Shown in pieces: positions 49,978-62,480 of a stretch of 64,000 nucleotides of DNA; within the stretch, counting starts at the first letter, position 1; every line of letters begins with the position of its first letter. The notes beneath the pieces were generated by a model. The model did no database searches and was not told where the DNA came from. It worked only from the letters and a program-made list of their open reading frames with translations. The stretch spans positions 87,500-151,499 of the forward strand of contig CAJNOL010000367.1 of NCBI GenBank assembly GCA_905250125.1, given 5' to 3'. Source of the DNA: Rotaria sordida (Eukaryota > Rotifera > Eurotatoria > Philodinida > Philodinidae). The translations under genes and the position numbers were made by a program.

Positions 49978-50881
49978 CAAAAGTCATTTCACCGAGAAAA
50001 AAATTGAATATCACCGTTATATTTTGACCAAATAGGCTCACTTTTTTTACCTATTGATAAGGTTATGTTGACATTTTATAGACGACAAAAAATGTTTTTG
50101 AAGTGGTATTGGTGACTTCAATGAAATACAGTCACCTTTTACCACTTGTAAAAAAACAATATATCCTCGTGGGCAAAATAAACGTCACTTTCATTAACTA
50201 TTTAGTCTCATATTTATACCACAGGTGTATGTTTTGGTTTTCAGTGTACTCTGAAATTTTAGCGATGAATATTGAGAAATCTGTTGAGAAAACTGCAAAT
50301 GTGTTACATGTACTCTCATATGGCTGGAACCAAAATTCGTTATAATACTTATTTCGTTATCATTTATTTCTGTATTTAAATTTTTGAATGATATTTAGTT
50401 GTCAGTTGTTGAGATAGTTTGAAGATGAGAATATCTTTGACTTTTCAAAATTTAAAGTAAACCAGAAGTAATAGCAAGGTAATTATCACAAGAAGATTTC
50501 TTCTGAACCACATAACAACATACAATACATATTGACAGTTTTTCCAAGAATTTATCATTGTTTAGAATTGGAATTTTCAGAGCACAATGTGTAACAAAAC
50601 ATGAGTCTTTGATGTAAATATGAGACCAAACAACAATAGGATGGAAATTTACTTAAAAAAAATAGTTGCGTCATTGATTTTGACCATTGGGATACATCAG
50701 TGTTTTTTTCAGAACTCCTGAATTAGTATTTAGGTCAACGGTGACACTTCAAACAGTTTTTGTCAACGTTTTTCTTATGAATATAAATTATAAACAAACC
50801 TTTATCAATGGTGAAAAAATTAGCCCATTTGGTCAAAACATAGCAATGTCATGGAATTTTTTCTCGGGATAGAGACTTTTG
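49978..50881. mobile_element. Diverged inverted-repeat element, about 904 bp
   Basis: CAAAAGTC at the left is mirrored by GACTTTTG at the right. The arms stay complementary through CCGAGAAAAAAATT, TTTTGACCAAATAGGCT and ATTGATAAGG, about 100-150 bp per arm with mismatches. The left flank reads TATACAGGGATATC, which resembles a mariner-type end, but the right end is not clear. Two frames inside (50103-50345, 50687-50872) have no transposase motif. Superfamily uncertain. Confidence 0.65.
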
Positions 50882-50946
50882 AGCAAGAGGAGAATACGAT
50901 AGTTTTGTACTTTGAAATTTCTAAAACATCTCAAAGTAGGAAAGGG

Positions 50947-51297
50947 AAGTTACTATTACGTTACCACGTAATCGGATGGCGAAAAATTCATGGATTTGAT
51001 ATTTTCGTCAAGAACTAGCTATTGAGAGAAAATCACAATGTCTTATAAAGTTTGATCCAAAGTTTTCAAGGTTGAAAAATCCAAATCTGTAATCGTTTTC
51101 TCAAAAATTCCACATTTGATTTTTCAGTTAAGTTTCCTCGATCCCGAAAAGCTTTGATCAAAGTTTATAGAAAATCGTAATTTTCCTACAATAGGTATGC
51201 CCTAGCAAAGAAATCAAATCTAGAAGTTTTTGCTCCTCCATTACCCGATAACTAGTAGTAGCACTGTTAACGTTACTTAGTAATGCGACGGTAACTT
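50947..51297. mobile_element. Foldback/MITE-like inverted repeat, 351 bp
   Basis: GAAGTTACTATTACGTTAC at the left pairs imperfectly with the right end, whose complement reads AAGTTACCGTCGCATTAC. Further mirrored blocks (CTTCTAGATTTGATTTC against CATGGATTTGATATTTTCG; TATTG..GAAAAT) continue inwards about 130 bp. No target duplication and no protein. It starts only 66 bp after the preceding element. Confidence 0.6.
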
Positions 51298-52589
51298 ATC
51301 TCTTCTAGATATCTCCCAAAAATTTACTAAACTCACTCCAAGGTAGTCCTGAAAAAGTTATAAAGACCATCCTTGGATCGACTCTGGATAGTTGCATGAA
51401 TCATTTCTAGATAGTCGGGAAAAGGTTAGCGGTCCTTCCTCAAGTAGCAATGACAGTTATCAGTAGGAAGCTCATCAAACTCGGTTCAATCATATCACAG
51501 AACTGATCGATTCACAGAGTCTGGTTTCGATAAGAAGATCATTTCGAGCAATTCTCGTGACAGGACTCAATCTGTTCGAACAGATCCTTAGATCAGAACT
51601 AGAACTGATCTTGTCGATCTCTAGATATAAGTAGAAATTTTAACTGCAAAAGACACAGAAGTACATTGAAGTATCATGTTTTCCTCTTGTTTTTGTGCCA
51701 TCCTGTATACATTTATGCATGACTCGATTAGTGTACATGTGAAGAATAGAATGCTATTCTGAGACAAACTTACATTGCAAGAAAAAATTGAATGAATTAA
51801 TGAGTTAGAATCAAACTTAATGGGTAACGATCTTACTTCAAATGAAGAAAGACAAATAACATTACAGAATTTAAAGAAAAACTAAATATAGTGTTATAAT
51901 TGAAAGATTTTTTCAATTCAAATCATTTAGAAAAAAAAACAGATGACCAAGAACATAGATGGTCAAGAATTTAACTAGAACTATTGTAAATCATTTTTGG
52001 AGAATACTTTCAAACATCTGTGGTCGAAATTTTAGCCCATTCAGACAAAGTTAGAACGAGGTCGCAAGCAAGCTCAATATGATCCTATGAAAAACTAGGA
52101 ATTTCTGAAAAAATCATGAAAACCTTGTTTACAAGTTTTTCCTCGGACACGTATCTCCTTATTTTAGGTCCTCTGTCTGTAATGAGAATTTCATGAGGAT
52201 CAGGTGTACTCTTTTCGAGAACCAGAAATGGTCAAAAAGAAGACGAGTGCCTTTAATCTCAAATCTTTATCTAATGCATCATTTTTGAATGTCATCGTTG
52301 AAATTAATAACTTTGTTGCATCTATTTGCTAGAAATATATTCAATTGATGAGCTAAACCGTTGATATCAAAGAAAAAAATACACTGAGCAGACTCTGATG
52401 TATACTGTATTCGTTTGATAGTTAACATACATCCCCTTTTTTTTTTATTTATTAATAATAAAAAATCGTCGTTAAATTTAACTAAAATTTTCATTAATTA
52501 TCTATCATTATCTAAAGCCTTTGTTCAAATCGCTAGAAATACGAAAAAAAAAACGTAATTACAATTAGATTGTACTGAAAAGTTCTGAT
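51298..52589. other. Intergenic, downstream of Inturned
   Basis: AT-rich with somewhat GC-richer patches at 51350-51620. The 71-codon minus frame at 52279-52494 has no recognisable domain. Probably includes the Inturned 3' UTR. Confidence 0.45.
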
Positions 52590-55500
52590 TTATATTGATG
52601 ACATTCCAATAGTAAATGCCAATTCCGGTATATTTTGTGCTGTTGAATCATGATAACAAACAAAAAATTCATGTTCAATAGGTTGTACACATTTTTTTGC
52701 TACAATCCAAAAATTAAATAAATTTGCATCTTTTTTTTTCTTATTATCTGGATCTGTTTGTAAAGAAAATTGACAACCAATTTCATAATATTTGGGACGA
52801 ATTTTTGTACTAAATAAATTTTTTACATTTAATTTAGGTTGTTTAGAAAAATGTTTTCGTCGTATATAAATACATGTTTGTTGAATAGTTTCAAATAAAA
52901 GACGATCAATTAATGTTGTTTGTGTTAATTTATCAAGTGTAAAATAAGGTGCAATAAGTAAACCACGAATTGATTGAAAATCAAGATAATAAAATATTGT
53001 TGAATAATTACCTGGATGTAATCGATATGTTGATAAATTTGAATGAAGATTTTTATTTTGTTGTTCATCCAGTGATAAAGTTGATGACATAAATGATTGA
53101 CGACTACTTTTATATAATTCATCTTGAGATTCAGGTTGACTTACTAATTGTGTTATTCGAAGATCAGTTTGTGATTGATCAGGATAATGAGAGGATGTTA
53201 ATGATATTGTATCAGCAATATTTGATTCATATGTATTCGATTTATTTGATTGACTGAATCCTATTAAAAAATAAAAAACAAGGAATTTTATGCATTTCAT
53301 GCTTTAAATTCTGTTCTGATGGCAATGAGTTATATAGCACACACACATACATATTGAGAAATCATTAGAATACAGCAAAGATTTTTCTTTTTATAATTAC
53401 CATTCAATGCATCATACTTTCATTCTTTATCTATTATCTTGTACAGTTAATATTTTCTATTTGAATATTAAATATTAAATGTAAGTTTTTACTAGTGAAG
53501 AAATATATTAGAGATTATTGTTAGATAGAAATTTTCTTCATGTTTAATGATCATTAGGACTGGGCGAATACGGAATTTCTTAAGTACGACTACTATCAGA
53601 GCCATACTCGAAATTTATACTGTCCTAAATATTGATTACAGGAATTTCGACCCACGAAATATTCGGCTCGTAATCTCATTGATCCCCAAAATTTAAAAAA
53701 GCCTAATTTGCTTAATTAGTTGCGAGATATCGTGGTGCTAAGCAGGACGACATAATACTTAGAATGTGTATCCTTCTTACATTAGGAGTTGCCAATCACA
53801 CATCATGTATTCACATCCGGGACTGATGAATCAGCGTCTGCACACCCACACCAGAATTTGATTTCGCATTTTGAATATTTTCCAAAAAATAGAATATCTA
53901 TTATCATTTTTCTTCTTTACAATAAATTGTTCTCTCATCCTTATGTCAATTTTACTTATAGCCTTAACTCTGTCTATAGACTAACGGCATGTATGTAATT
54001 ACGAAAAAATTAAGCATTATTCGAGGTATCCCATGTCATTTGAACCGCTCGAAAACGCGGTTCTTCTGCTCAAATTTGTTTTTGTATCTCAGTGCATGAA
54101 TACTTTTTAAGTGTCAGAAAAATGTTACATATCAGTCGAAATCGCACCTCAGTATTATGGTGACGTAGTCAAGCCACCTGTACCAGCTACATTGGCTGTT
54201 TTCGTCTAGTTTCCGAGTTTAGTTATTTATTAAAGATGTTGCCAAAAAAATAGTCATCAGTTAGAAGGTTTAAGTGGTAGGAAAAAGTGTAGCACCATCT
54301 GACATTATCGACTGTGGCACATTAGAATCGACTTTTTTCAGTCGAAATTGATCTCTTCAAGATTGAAGATATGAATTTAATAGACAATATATAAAAAGAG
54401 GAAAAAGTAGTAAACCGCTTGAACTGCCATCAATCATCGATTTTAATGAAAAATTGGCGATATACGTAACTAGATTTCATATTACACACATACTCCCTGC
54501 AGTTAACAGACACTGTCGACTGACTTAAATATGTGACTAGACAGTGACTCTATAGTCGTCGTTGTTTAAATGATCTTCCAAATAACAGTGTAGATTTTCT
54601 CCTTTTTGTAGAACCTAGATTGATTTTCTATGAAATTCGAATTATTTTTCAAACATCTTTAACCCTTTAGAGACGGTTGGCCCCCTAAGGGGCCATGGTG
54701 ATTCTCTAGCATTTCAAAACACACAGATTCCTATATGAGATTAGTTTTCGTGAAAGCATTTATCAGAGAGTTTTTTGGTATAATTTGGATTGTAATTAGG
54801 TTATTTTATCCAGATATCCAGTAATAGATAATAAGTTCTTTTAGAATATAGAAATGTTGATTGATTTATGATGAAATATACAGAAAAAAAACCGTTCCCA
54901 AAGGGTTAAAAAGATTTTTCGTGATTATATTCGGAATTAGCATGATCGATATGCTATAATTCACTAGCCTCGGTTACAAAAGAGACTGATCAATTGAAAA
55001 CCTTTCATCATGAGATATATTTTATTATTTCATTTCATTTCTAATTTTTGCATACCTCCTATTAATGGTAATGAAATTGTACGTTTTAATTGTTTTTTAA
55101 CAAATGCTACTGGTGATGATACAATCCATGGTAATGAATTTGTTATTGTTTTTGGAAGAATTGAATATATATCATTTAAAGTTAATTTTATCTGTTGAAT
55201 TAATTCATGATCAGGTGGTATACTAAAGTAATTAATCTTTATACAAACAATTTAATATTTATTTTTATCTTACTTAAAATCATTTTTTTCATATTCAGTT
55301 TGAATAAGAACAGCTAAAGTTAATTCACCTTGACTACAAACAATTAAAAATGAACGTTGTTTAGATTCATAATCTGATAGAAAAATTTCTTTAAATAATA
55401 ATAAATGCCATGTATCATAATAAAATTGTGACATATTTAAATGTCCATAATGAATAAGAAAACGATAAATATCAATTGTTGTTTCATTTGATAAATGACT

Positions 55501-57544
55501 TATTAAAAGATGAATACGATGAAATAAAATTGAACCATTTAAAAAAAATATTCGTCGATAACGATTTATAATAAAATCATTTTCATTTGAACATTGATTA
55601 AAATTTTGACATTCTAATTGATTTAATAAATAATTAATATTATATAATAATTGTTGATCATTTAAATTTAATTTTGGACATGTACCATAATCATTAAATT
55701 GTGCAGGTAAAAATTCATCAAGTAGACGAACATTTTTTAATATTGGCGAAGAATTTATTGATGATGATGATGATGATAAACAATGAAGACGATAAAAAAA
55801 TATATCAAAAAAATATTCAATCGATTCTTGATAGTAGAATAATCCACGATATATTGAACCAAATAAAAAAGTTATTAAACGCATCATATGTCGAGTATGT
55901 TGTTCAAGTAAACACATATGTAAATTTTTAATAGGTGGATATATAATAATTAAATAATGAATATTATCATCACTTGTTACACATACAGGAATAATTTGTT
56001 CAGCTAATTTGATTGATATACTGAAAAAATAAAAGAAGATTTATTCATAGATCAATATTTTAAATCATGATTCATATATTTTAATAAAAATGTTATTGAG
56101 CCATCAATAGATAAAGAAATTTCATTAGGAGAAGAATAAAGTAAGTACTCGTCATGTTTTATTGTTTCTTTTATCTTTGAAAAATTTCGAAATCGAATAT
56201 ATTTCTGATCGAAATAAATGGAAAATATCGTTTCTTTGTATTCATCTTTTGATACAACGTAAGTTAACTTAGATTATATCAAGGATGAATACAAAGAAAA
56301 GATGTGTTCTATTTATTTTGATCAGGGGAATATATTCTTCTTTGAAAGAAACCACCATTTACCATTTGATAGATATCAGTATTCATACTATCATACAAAT
56401 ATCTATTGAATCTATCAATGTAAAGCGAAGGAAGAATACAACGATGACGCAAAGTCATTATTTTATATACGTTAAAGTAGACGAACAACACAATGAAAAA
56501 TATTTCATAAACATTAAATCTATTCATTAATCATGCTGATTAATCAAGAAAGTCATTTTAAGTCTGATGCATCATGGGAAGCTAAATTATAGATGAAATG
56601 AAGGCTAACTTTTAATTCTATTTATTAACATTTGATTTTTAAGTATTGAGGTAAGTCTCATGAATGTTATTATATAATAAAAATCGCAATTTATTATTTG
56701 TGCGATAGAAATAAATTTATTCTTAAAAGAAAATAAATAATCACTCTCATTTATCGTTTCTAATTAAATAAAAATTTTTTACAAACCTTCGAAGTAAACT
56801 ATCATGTTCATTCATGTCGTACATAAGTTGTGTTAATGTTGGAAAAACACCACCAGCAGCAAAAAATATATCTTTTTGTGCTGGTTGTTGATATAATAAT
56901 TTGAAACCTTGATTTACTCTTTTTTCATAATAAAGTATTGCATGTATACAATCAATTTGTTCTGGTATAGAGAGTTTTTTTTCTTCTATTGATGGTAACA
57001 TAATTGGTGATTGTAAAGATGAAGAAAATGTTGAATTATAATTATCTGGATGACGAATTGTAAGACGAAGTTTACGAGATGAGTGATATTTTGGTAATAT
57101 ATCATTAATATTGATCCAATTTATAGGTGTTTCATTTATTGCTAAAAGCCAATCGCCAACTTTAATACGACGATGACGTCGTTCAACAACTCCACGTACA
57201 AGAACTGGTGGTAGAATTGTTGATGATGATGTTGAAGAACTTGTATCAGGAAAAATACCGAGTACAGCTTCACATAAACTTGTATGAATAGATGAATTAA
57301 ATGATGATGCTGGACGACAACGAAAATGTACATGTTCCACATTTGATAAATCTTGTCGATAGGATAGATGTGCAAATGAGGTATCAAAATTAATTATCTC
57401 ATTGTTTGTCGTTGTTGTCGGATCGATTGTAAATGGAATTTGTATTTCAGATGAATTCACACTTGAAACATCCGATAAAAGATTTTCAAGTCGATGAAAT
57501 ACAAATGACCGTGAAAGCACCTTTGTGTCAGCAGTTGTTGACAT
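52590..57544 (-). CDS. INTU: Inturned (INTU), CPLANE ciliogenesis protein, 780 aa
   Basis: Exons 57544-56787, 56020-55274, 55222-55056, 53260-52590, joined in phase (human INTU is about 942 aa). Inturned pairs with Fuzzy in the CPLANE complex at the base of cilia, acting in intraflagellar transport and planar polarity. Domains in order: a PDZ-like domain at about residues 90-165 (GVVERRHRRIKVGDWLLAIN), then longin-type domain 1 across exons 1-2 (GGVFPTLTQLMYDM, matching RGIFLTLCDMLEN of vertebrates), domain 2 in exon 2 (RIFFLNGSILFHRIHLLISHL, matching LGSSLFYKGYLICSHL), and domain 3 in the C-terminus (TIFYYLDFQSIRGLLIAP and FVCYHDSTAQNIPELAF, matching TLFHYVALETVQGIFITP and YVCFHDSVTEIAIEIAF). 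ATG at 57544 has an A-rich upstream context and no better in-frame ATG lies above it. Intron 3 (1.8 kb) holds a piggyBac-like element. Confidence 0.9.
53261..55055 (-). other. Intron 3 of Inturned
   Basis: 1795-bp intron containing the TTAA-flanked element at 54663-54905. The rest is unremarkable except TAGGACTGGGCGAATACGG near 53557, which resembles a hAT end without a partner. Confidence 0.6.
54663..54905. mobile_element. piggyBac-like MITE, 243 bp
   Basis: TTAA at 54659-54662 and 54906-54909 flank ends CCCTTTAGAGACGGTT and the complement of CCCTTTGGGAACGGTT. Just inside the left end lies a GGCCCCCTAAGGGGCC palindrome, comparable to the CCCCTATAGGGG core of the 27389 element. Non-autonomous; within Inturned intron 3. 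Confidence 0.85.
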
Positions 57545-58822
57545 TTTTATTGAAAATATATGCAATTGTTCAATGAATCAGTTCCACTTTTTTGTTTTAC
57601 TTATCCATAAATCCCATCGTTGTCTTGACGATGATTGAATAGATTTCATTACAAAAATTTTCAGTTTATTTTAATAATTAAAACGTAAATCTTTGTTATT
57701 ATTTATTTATTTTATAGTGAAGCTCATTAAAATAAGTATCCAATAGATGTCACTATAATCTTGCTTAATGAATCTTTCTCATTGTGGAAAAAGTCTTCCT
57801 TTCTGAAATTGTTTTTTTCATACCTTACGAATTCGATTATCATAACCGATTGTATATTGAAATCAAGAAAGAATAAATATATGTGTTGTATTAATGTGCT
57901 TCATAGCACAAATTAACCTTGATTCGTCTGTATTTTTTTCTATGTCGATATAAACTCTATTTTTGTACGTCATTCTAGACGACGATATGTAATTGTATGA
58001 TCGATGTGTTTATGTATGGAACGATAAAAAACAAAAAGATTTAAATAAATAAAAGATGAACTATTTTCCTATAAAGAATTGATTGATAAGTGAATTGGAA
58101 TTATTCGTCAATATGAATTGAAGAAGTTTTTGTTTTAATGATAACCGATAGCCATCAGACCCTAACAGTAGTGTCATGCAAGCGGGCCGGGTATTAAAAA
58201 GAGAAAGATAGAAAATAAAATAAGATCCGAGAACAATAACAATGAAATAAACTCGATGCAGACCTTTAATGGCATACTCCTTCTACAATCAATCTTTTCT
58301 AAATTCATTAATATTTGCTTGTTCGAATAAAAGTTCACCATCACCTGAATCAGATAGTGTAGGTGAATAGTTAGTCCACTATTTACGATAACCATCTTCT
58401 AAAGACATCTTATCTCAGACAAACGCAAAAAAAGAATCAGACAATTGGAGACAATATAAAACTCTTCGTCAGGAGTTATAGTACGAGATCCGGACAGTTG
58501 CTTACTGGGATACTTGCTTGCAGAACTACCTCGATATGGATGTATGAATAGGACACAAAAATAATCTTTAAGTAGAACAACGAACAATAAAGCATAGGTG
58601 AGAATCGAAAAAATTCCATATGAGCAACAAACCTCTGATGTATTCTAATTAATTCTTTATGTTCGGATGTGAATTTTGCACCAAATCTTGTAGCGGTTTA
58701 CTCAAAAATTTGTTTATTCACTTTGACGATCTACGACCTGCCATAAAGAGTGAAGGTGAAAGTAAATGAGCGAAAGCCTTCTCTTCCCCTTCCTCAGCCA
58801 TCCATGCCACTCTTAATTAGAA
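57545..58822. other. Intergenic, Inturned upstream flank
   Basis: Holds the presumed Inturned promoter. At 58184-58198 CGGGCCGGGTATTAA resembles the end motif of the element at 58823, perhaps a solitary relic. Short frames at 58174-58587 are not protein-like. Confidence 0.4.
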
Positions 58823-59017
58823 TCCCACCTCGGGTCGGGTTTTAATACCAACAGGTCCTCGTTTGAGTAGGATAGTTTGGACGATTTTTCTGTACTGTCG
58901 ATTCAAAGTATGTGTCACACAGTCGCATCGAACCGAACTAGCCATGTGAGGTAGTCCCTGAAGTTGATATGCGTGGTGGTGAACTCGTCAGATTTTAACA
59001 CTCGACCCGACGGAGGA
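58823..59017. mobile_element. GC-rich foldback element, 195 bp
   Basis: TCCCACCTCGGGTCGGGTTTTAA at the left is mirrored by the right end, whose complement reads TCCTCCGTCGGGTCGAGTGTT. The arms are about 27 bp with some mismatches and the inside is GC-richer than its surroundings. No clear target duplication. Superfamily unknown. Confidence 0.5.
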
Positions 59018-60849
59018 CTCTACTACTTAATGCCATTAAATAGACATACGATTTACGAGCAAGTGTCTGGCGAGTAACTGTCTTAAACCATATAGTACAA
59101 GTGTGATGGATCGTCTCACTGTTTCTGTATAGTAAATAAGTATAGAACAAATAACCAAGTAAACAAAGGTAGTATATAAGACTGCAATAGAAATGAAGTG
59201 CCCATGATTCGAAAGGTATTAACCACTGCAATTCTTTGTCGAATCTTAATCAGTATTATATTAATCATGGTACTTCAACCAACGTTCAAAGTTATCCAAT
59301 ACCCAAGATACTGAAATTTAGATGCCCACTGAATTTTTCTCTTTGCAATTGCTGTTTCAAAATTTGAATTTTCCATTACATGAGCTAGCTCAAGTGTTTC
59401 AGGTTTATCAAGATTTATTGATATTTAAAAGTTTTTGATTTAACGTTTTTCTTTTTCGATAATCAAACGAAGGACTTAAGAGAAGAATAATAACAAATTT
59501 GTATTATATTTCGTGCGACAAATAGAATTCAGACAAACTTGACAGGGATTCTCACTATCATTCAATTCTCTTTATATCTGCATCTTCCACAAATACATTT
59601 GAGATATAAGACTGTTCGAATAATTTCGGCACAATCCTTCTTATTCACGTTCGCTTTTCATTGAAATACTCACAATACCGATGGTGAAATTTTCTGTTTT
59701 TTTTCTTGTTGCTAGTAGTGGTTGTACGCACTTGCTGCTTTTTAAATCCTGTTGATTCATAACTATTCGATTTAAATATAAGTATAGAAAAACAAAGGAA
59801 AGGTTTGAGTGTCAAAAAGTCAAACTATCATTTGTTTTATTCTTAATTAATCGATATACAGTAAAACTCTTATTTACTAGGAAAACAAAAGAAAATTTTA
59901 AAATCGATTTGTTGCTTCATATCCATCAACAATAATTACATATTAACAAGAACAAACAACATGATAGAAACCCTATGATCGAATTAATGTATCTGATGGA
60001 TGAATAACAATATTACTTATTCAAAAGTAAAAACCTACTCCTTAATTTTAAATTGTTTTTCTAAAGAAAATCATTCCTCTTTCAGTTTAGCAGCAAAGAA
60101 GTTTTCAATTGTAGGACTTTTATCTACTAATCCCATGTATCGACAAAACATTTTGAGAGAATATTTCTTAATTTTTGAAGTCAAAAGTATTTTCACAGGA
60201 ATCGAACGATAAGAGCTCGCTCCTTAGGAATTTTTCGAGTACAATAAAAATGATAATATCGACGAAAACAAAAATTGGCTTTTGACAGAAAATAAGTCAT
60301 GTGCTACTGATACTGTTTGTTCAGATTGAATCATATATGCATATTTTATTTACTACCATCAATATTCAACTGAAAAATTGATTATATATCACCAAATCAA
60401 TCATGTGAAATCGAAATTTATTTTCAATTCTTTTTTCTTAATAAAGAATTTTGTTTCAATTGATAATAATACTCGTTTAAAAGTTTCAATTCGATATTAG
60501 TGATTTAATTTCAATAGAAATATTCATTCGACGGGATAGAAATCAAATTTTATGAATACTTTTTAATTTTCTATACAATTATTTGGCTTTGTCTTAATGA
60601 GTTTTTATATAATGACAGTACAGCCGCATTCAATAGACTTGTTGATCTTGTGTTTCCAAGAAAATGAATATGTTCATTTGAATAATACACTCTAATCAAT
60701 TTTCAAAAGTCGTACGAAAAAATAATTCTATGATTTATGATTCACATTAATTGCTTTTGTTTCTTCGATGATGACGATGATCATGATGATGAATAGAAAT
60801 TTCTTCTGATCAGAAAAAAAGAAAGAAAAGAATATGTATTGTCCATAAA
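59018..60849. other. Intergenic
   Basis: Mostly AT-rich. Frames at 58995-59231 and 60000-60212 have no recognisable domain. Nothing supported. Confidence 0.4.
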
Positions 60850-61126
60850 CCCAGGTGAAACAAGCCCGGTCGTAAACGGCCGTTTTTGATCGTATTTGAC
60901 CCGTTTAGTATGCGCCGTATTACGGCCGTATATCGCCGTGTCGTAAACGATCGAATACGGGATTTTCCAACCGTTTTTCACCGTTTCTAATCGTATACGG
61001 CACGGTGATATACGGTCGTATTACGGCGCATACCAAACGGGTCAAATACGGGCAGTTTACGGGCGTATCCTTATCATTAACGCTCGTTTACGACCCGCTC
61101 ACGGTCATCGTAATGCTGGACCTGGG
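60850..61126. mobile_element. CpG-rich foldback element, 277 bp
   Basis: CCCAGGT at 60850 is mirrored by ACCTGGG ending 61126. Inside, long arms pair closely: GTATTTGACCCGTTTAGTATG and GCGCCGTATTACGGCCGTAT on the left match the complement of the right arm at about 61000-61055. It is dense in CpG and CGTA/ACGG motifs in a genome region that is otherwise about three-quarters A+T. No target duplication is recognisable and no protein is encoded. Probably a MITE of unknown superfamily. Confidence 0.7.
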
Positions 61127-61439
61127 AAGGACTGTATATGAACAAAGGACAAGTATTCACATCCATGCACATGAAAAACGATGAAATTAATTCGTGTCTC
61201 ATCATTTCAATTAATCATGTGATGATTAATCAAATCAATTATATTCGAATGTGTACATCATCGTCAATTATTGTTCGTCAAATTGATATCAACATCATTA
61301 GAATGTCTGTGATTGGTAATGTGTATGTTTGAACACATATATATAAGAAACACATTTTCACCGGTATTCTCATACAATTCGATCGAACAAATCATGAGCA
61401 TGCTCAATAAAGATAAAACATGACACTCACATGATTTAT

Positions 61440-62480
61440 TTTTCACGGATTACAATTTTTTACATTACTTACAATGATTAGTATTATTTTACATTATGAT
61501 TTTCCATGAATGACATACAGTTATCAATTTATAATTATTTACAATGCTACGTATGAGTTTATAATGTATGAAAATGTATACATTTATAATGAAATTTATT
61601 ACATAATGTTATGTTAAACCTTTGAATTCTATAGTAGGAAAAAGAAATCTATACATGTTTAATAATTATTATGTAATTTACTGAAATATAGCAATAAAGA
61701 ATGTTCAACGATGTGGATGTGGTGGGTGTCGAGTTTGTAGATATGAGTGTGTAGTTGTGCGCACGTGAATCCGTATGTGAGCATGTTGGTTTTTATCTGG
61801 GCGTGCCAGTGTCCAGTAGAAATAATTTGGGACTCAAAGGATTAAAATACATTAATTTCCGATGATATTTATTGATCGATATTATATAATGATGCATTTT
61901 TTTAGAACGAAATCTATTGATTGGTGTTATTAAAATTCATTTCTGTACAATTCAATAAATGCATTATATTACAACGAAATTTATCAATTTTATGATGTAT
62001 TAAAACGTTTTGATTTAGAATGTATTATTTTAAAATGAAATTTGTAAGCTTATGATGCATTAAAATGTATTAATTTACTATGAAATTTATTATATGGTGT
62101 TAAATTCATTACTTACAATGATATTTATTGAAGGATATTATATAAAGGTGCATTATATTACAATGAAATTTATCAGTTTATGATGCATCAAAATGTATCA
62201 ATTTACAATGAAGTTTATTATATGATATTATGTTAAAATTCATTAATTTACAATGATATTTAATAAATCATATTATATTAAAATGTATTATTTTGGAATG
62301 AAATTTATTGAATGATGTTATTTAAATTCATTGCTTTACAATGCATTAATTTATAATGAAATTTATTCATTCATTCAATGATGTTATGTTATGATTCATA
62401 TTTTTTTACAATGTTTTTGATTTCAATGATAATATATGTTAGGATATATTGATTTATGATAGAAATTTATTCTATGATGT
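61440..62480. repeat. Diverged AT-rich tandem array, about 1 kb
   Basis: Many imperfect copies of a unit like 'aatttacaatgaaatttatt atatgatgttatgtta aaattcatt', also with 'gatgcattaaaatgtatta'. Spacing between ATGAAATTTATT-like blocks is irregular, near 20-60 bp, so the array is old or built from composite units. A GT-rich patch (61711-61770) interrupts it. Confidence 0.7.

Noticed and set aside
53557-53580. TAGGACTGGGCGAATACGG, resembling a hAT end
   Set aside because: No matching right end within reach.
57545-57565. Upstream extension of Inturned by seven residues
   Set aside because: Would start at TTG; the ATG at 57544 is the first proper start.
61711-61770. GT-rich patch with GTGGTGGGTG, considered as telomere-like repeat
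   Set aside because: No tandem TGTGGG-type units.
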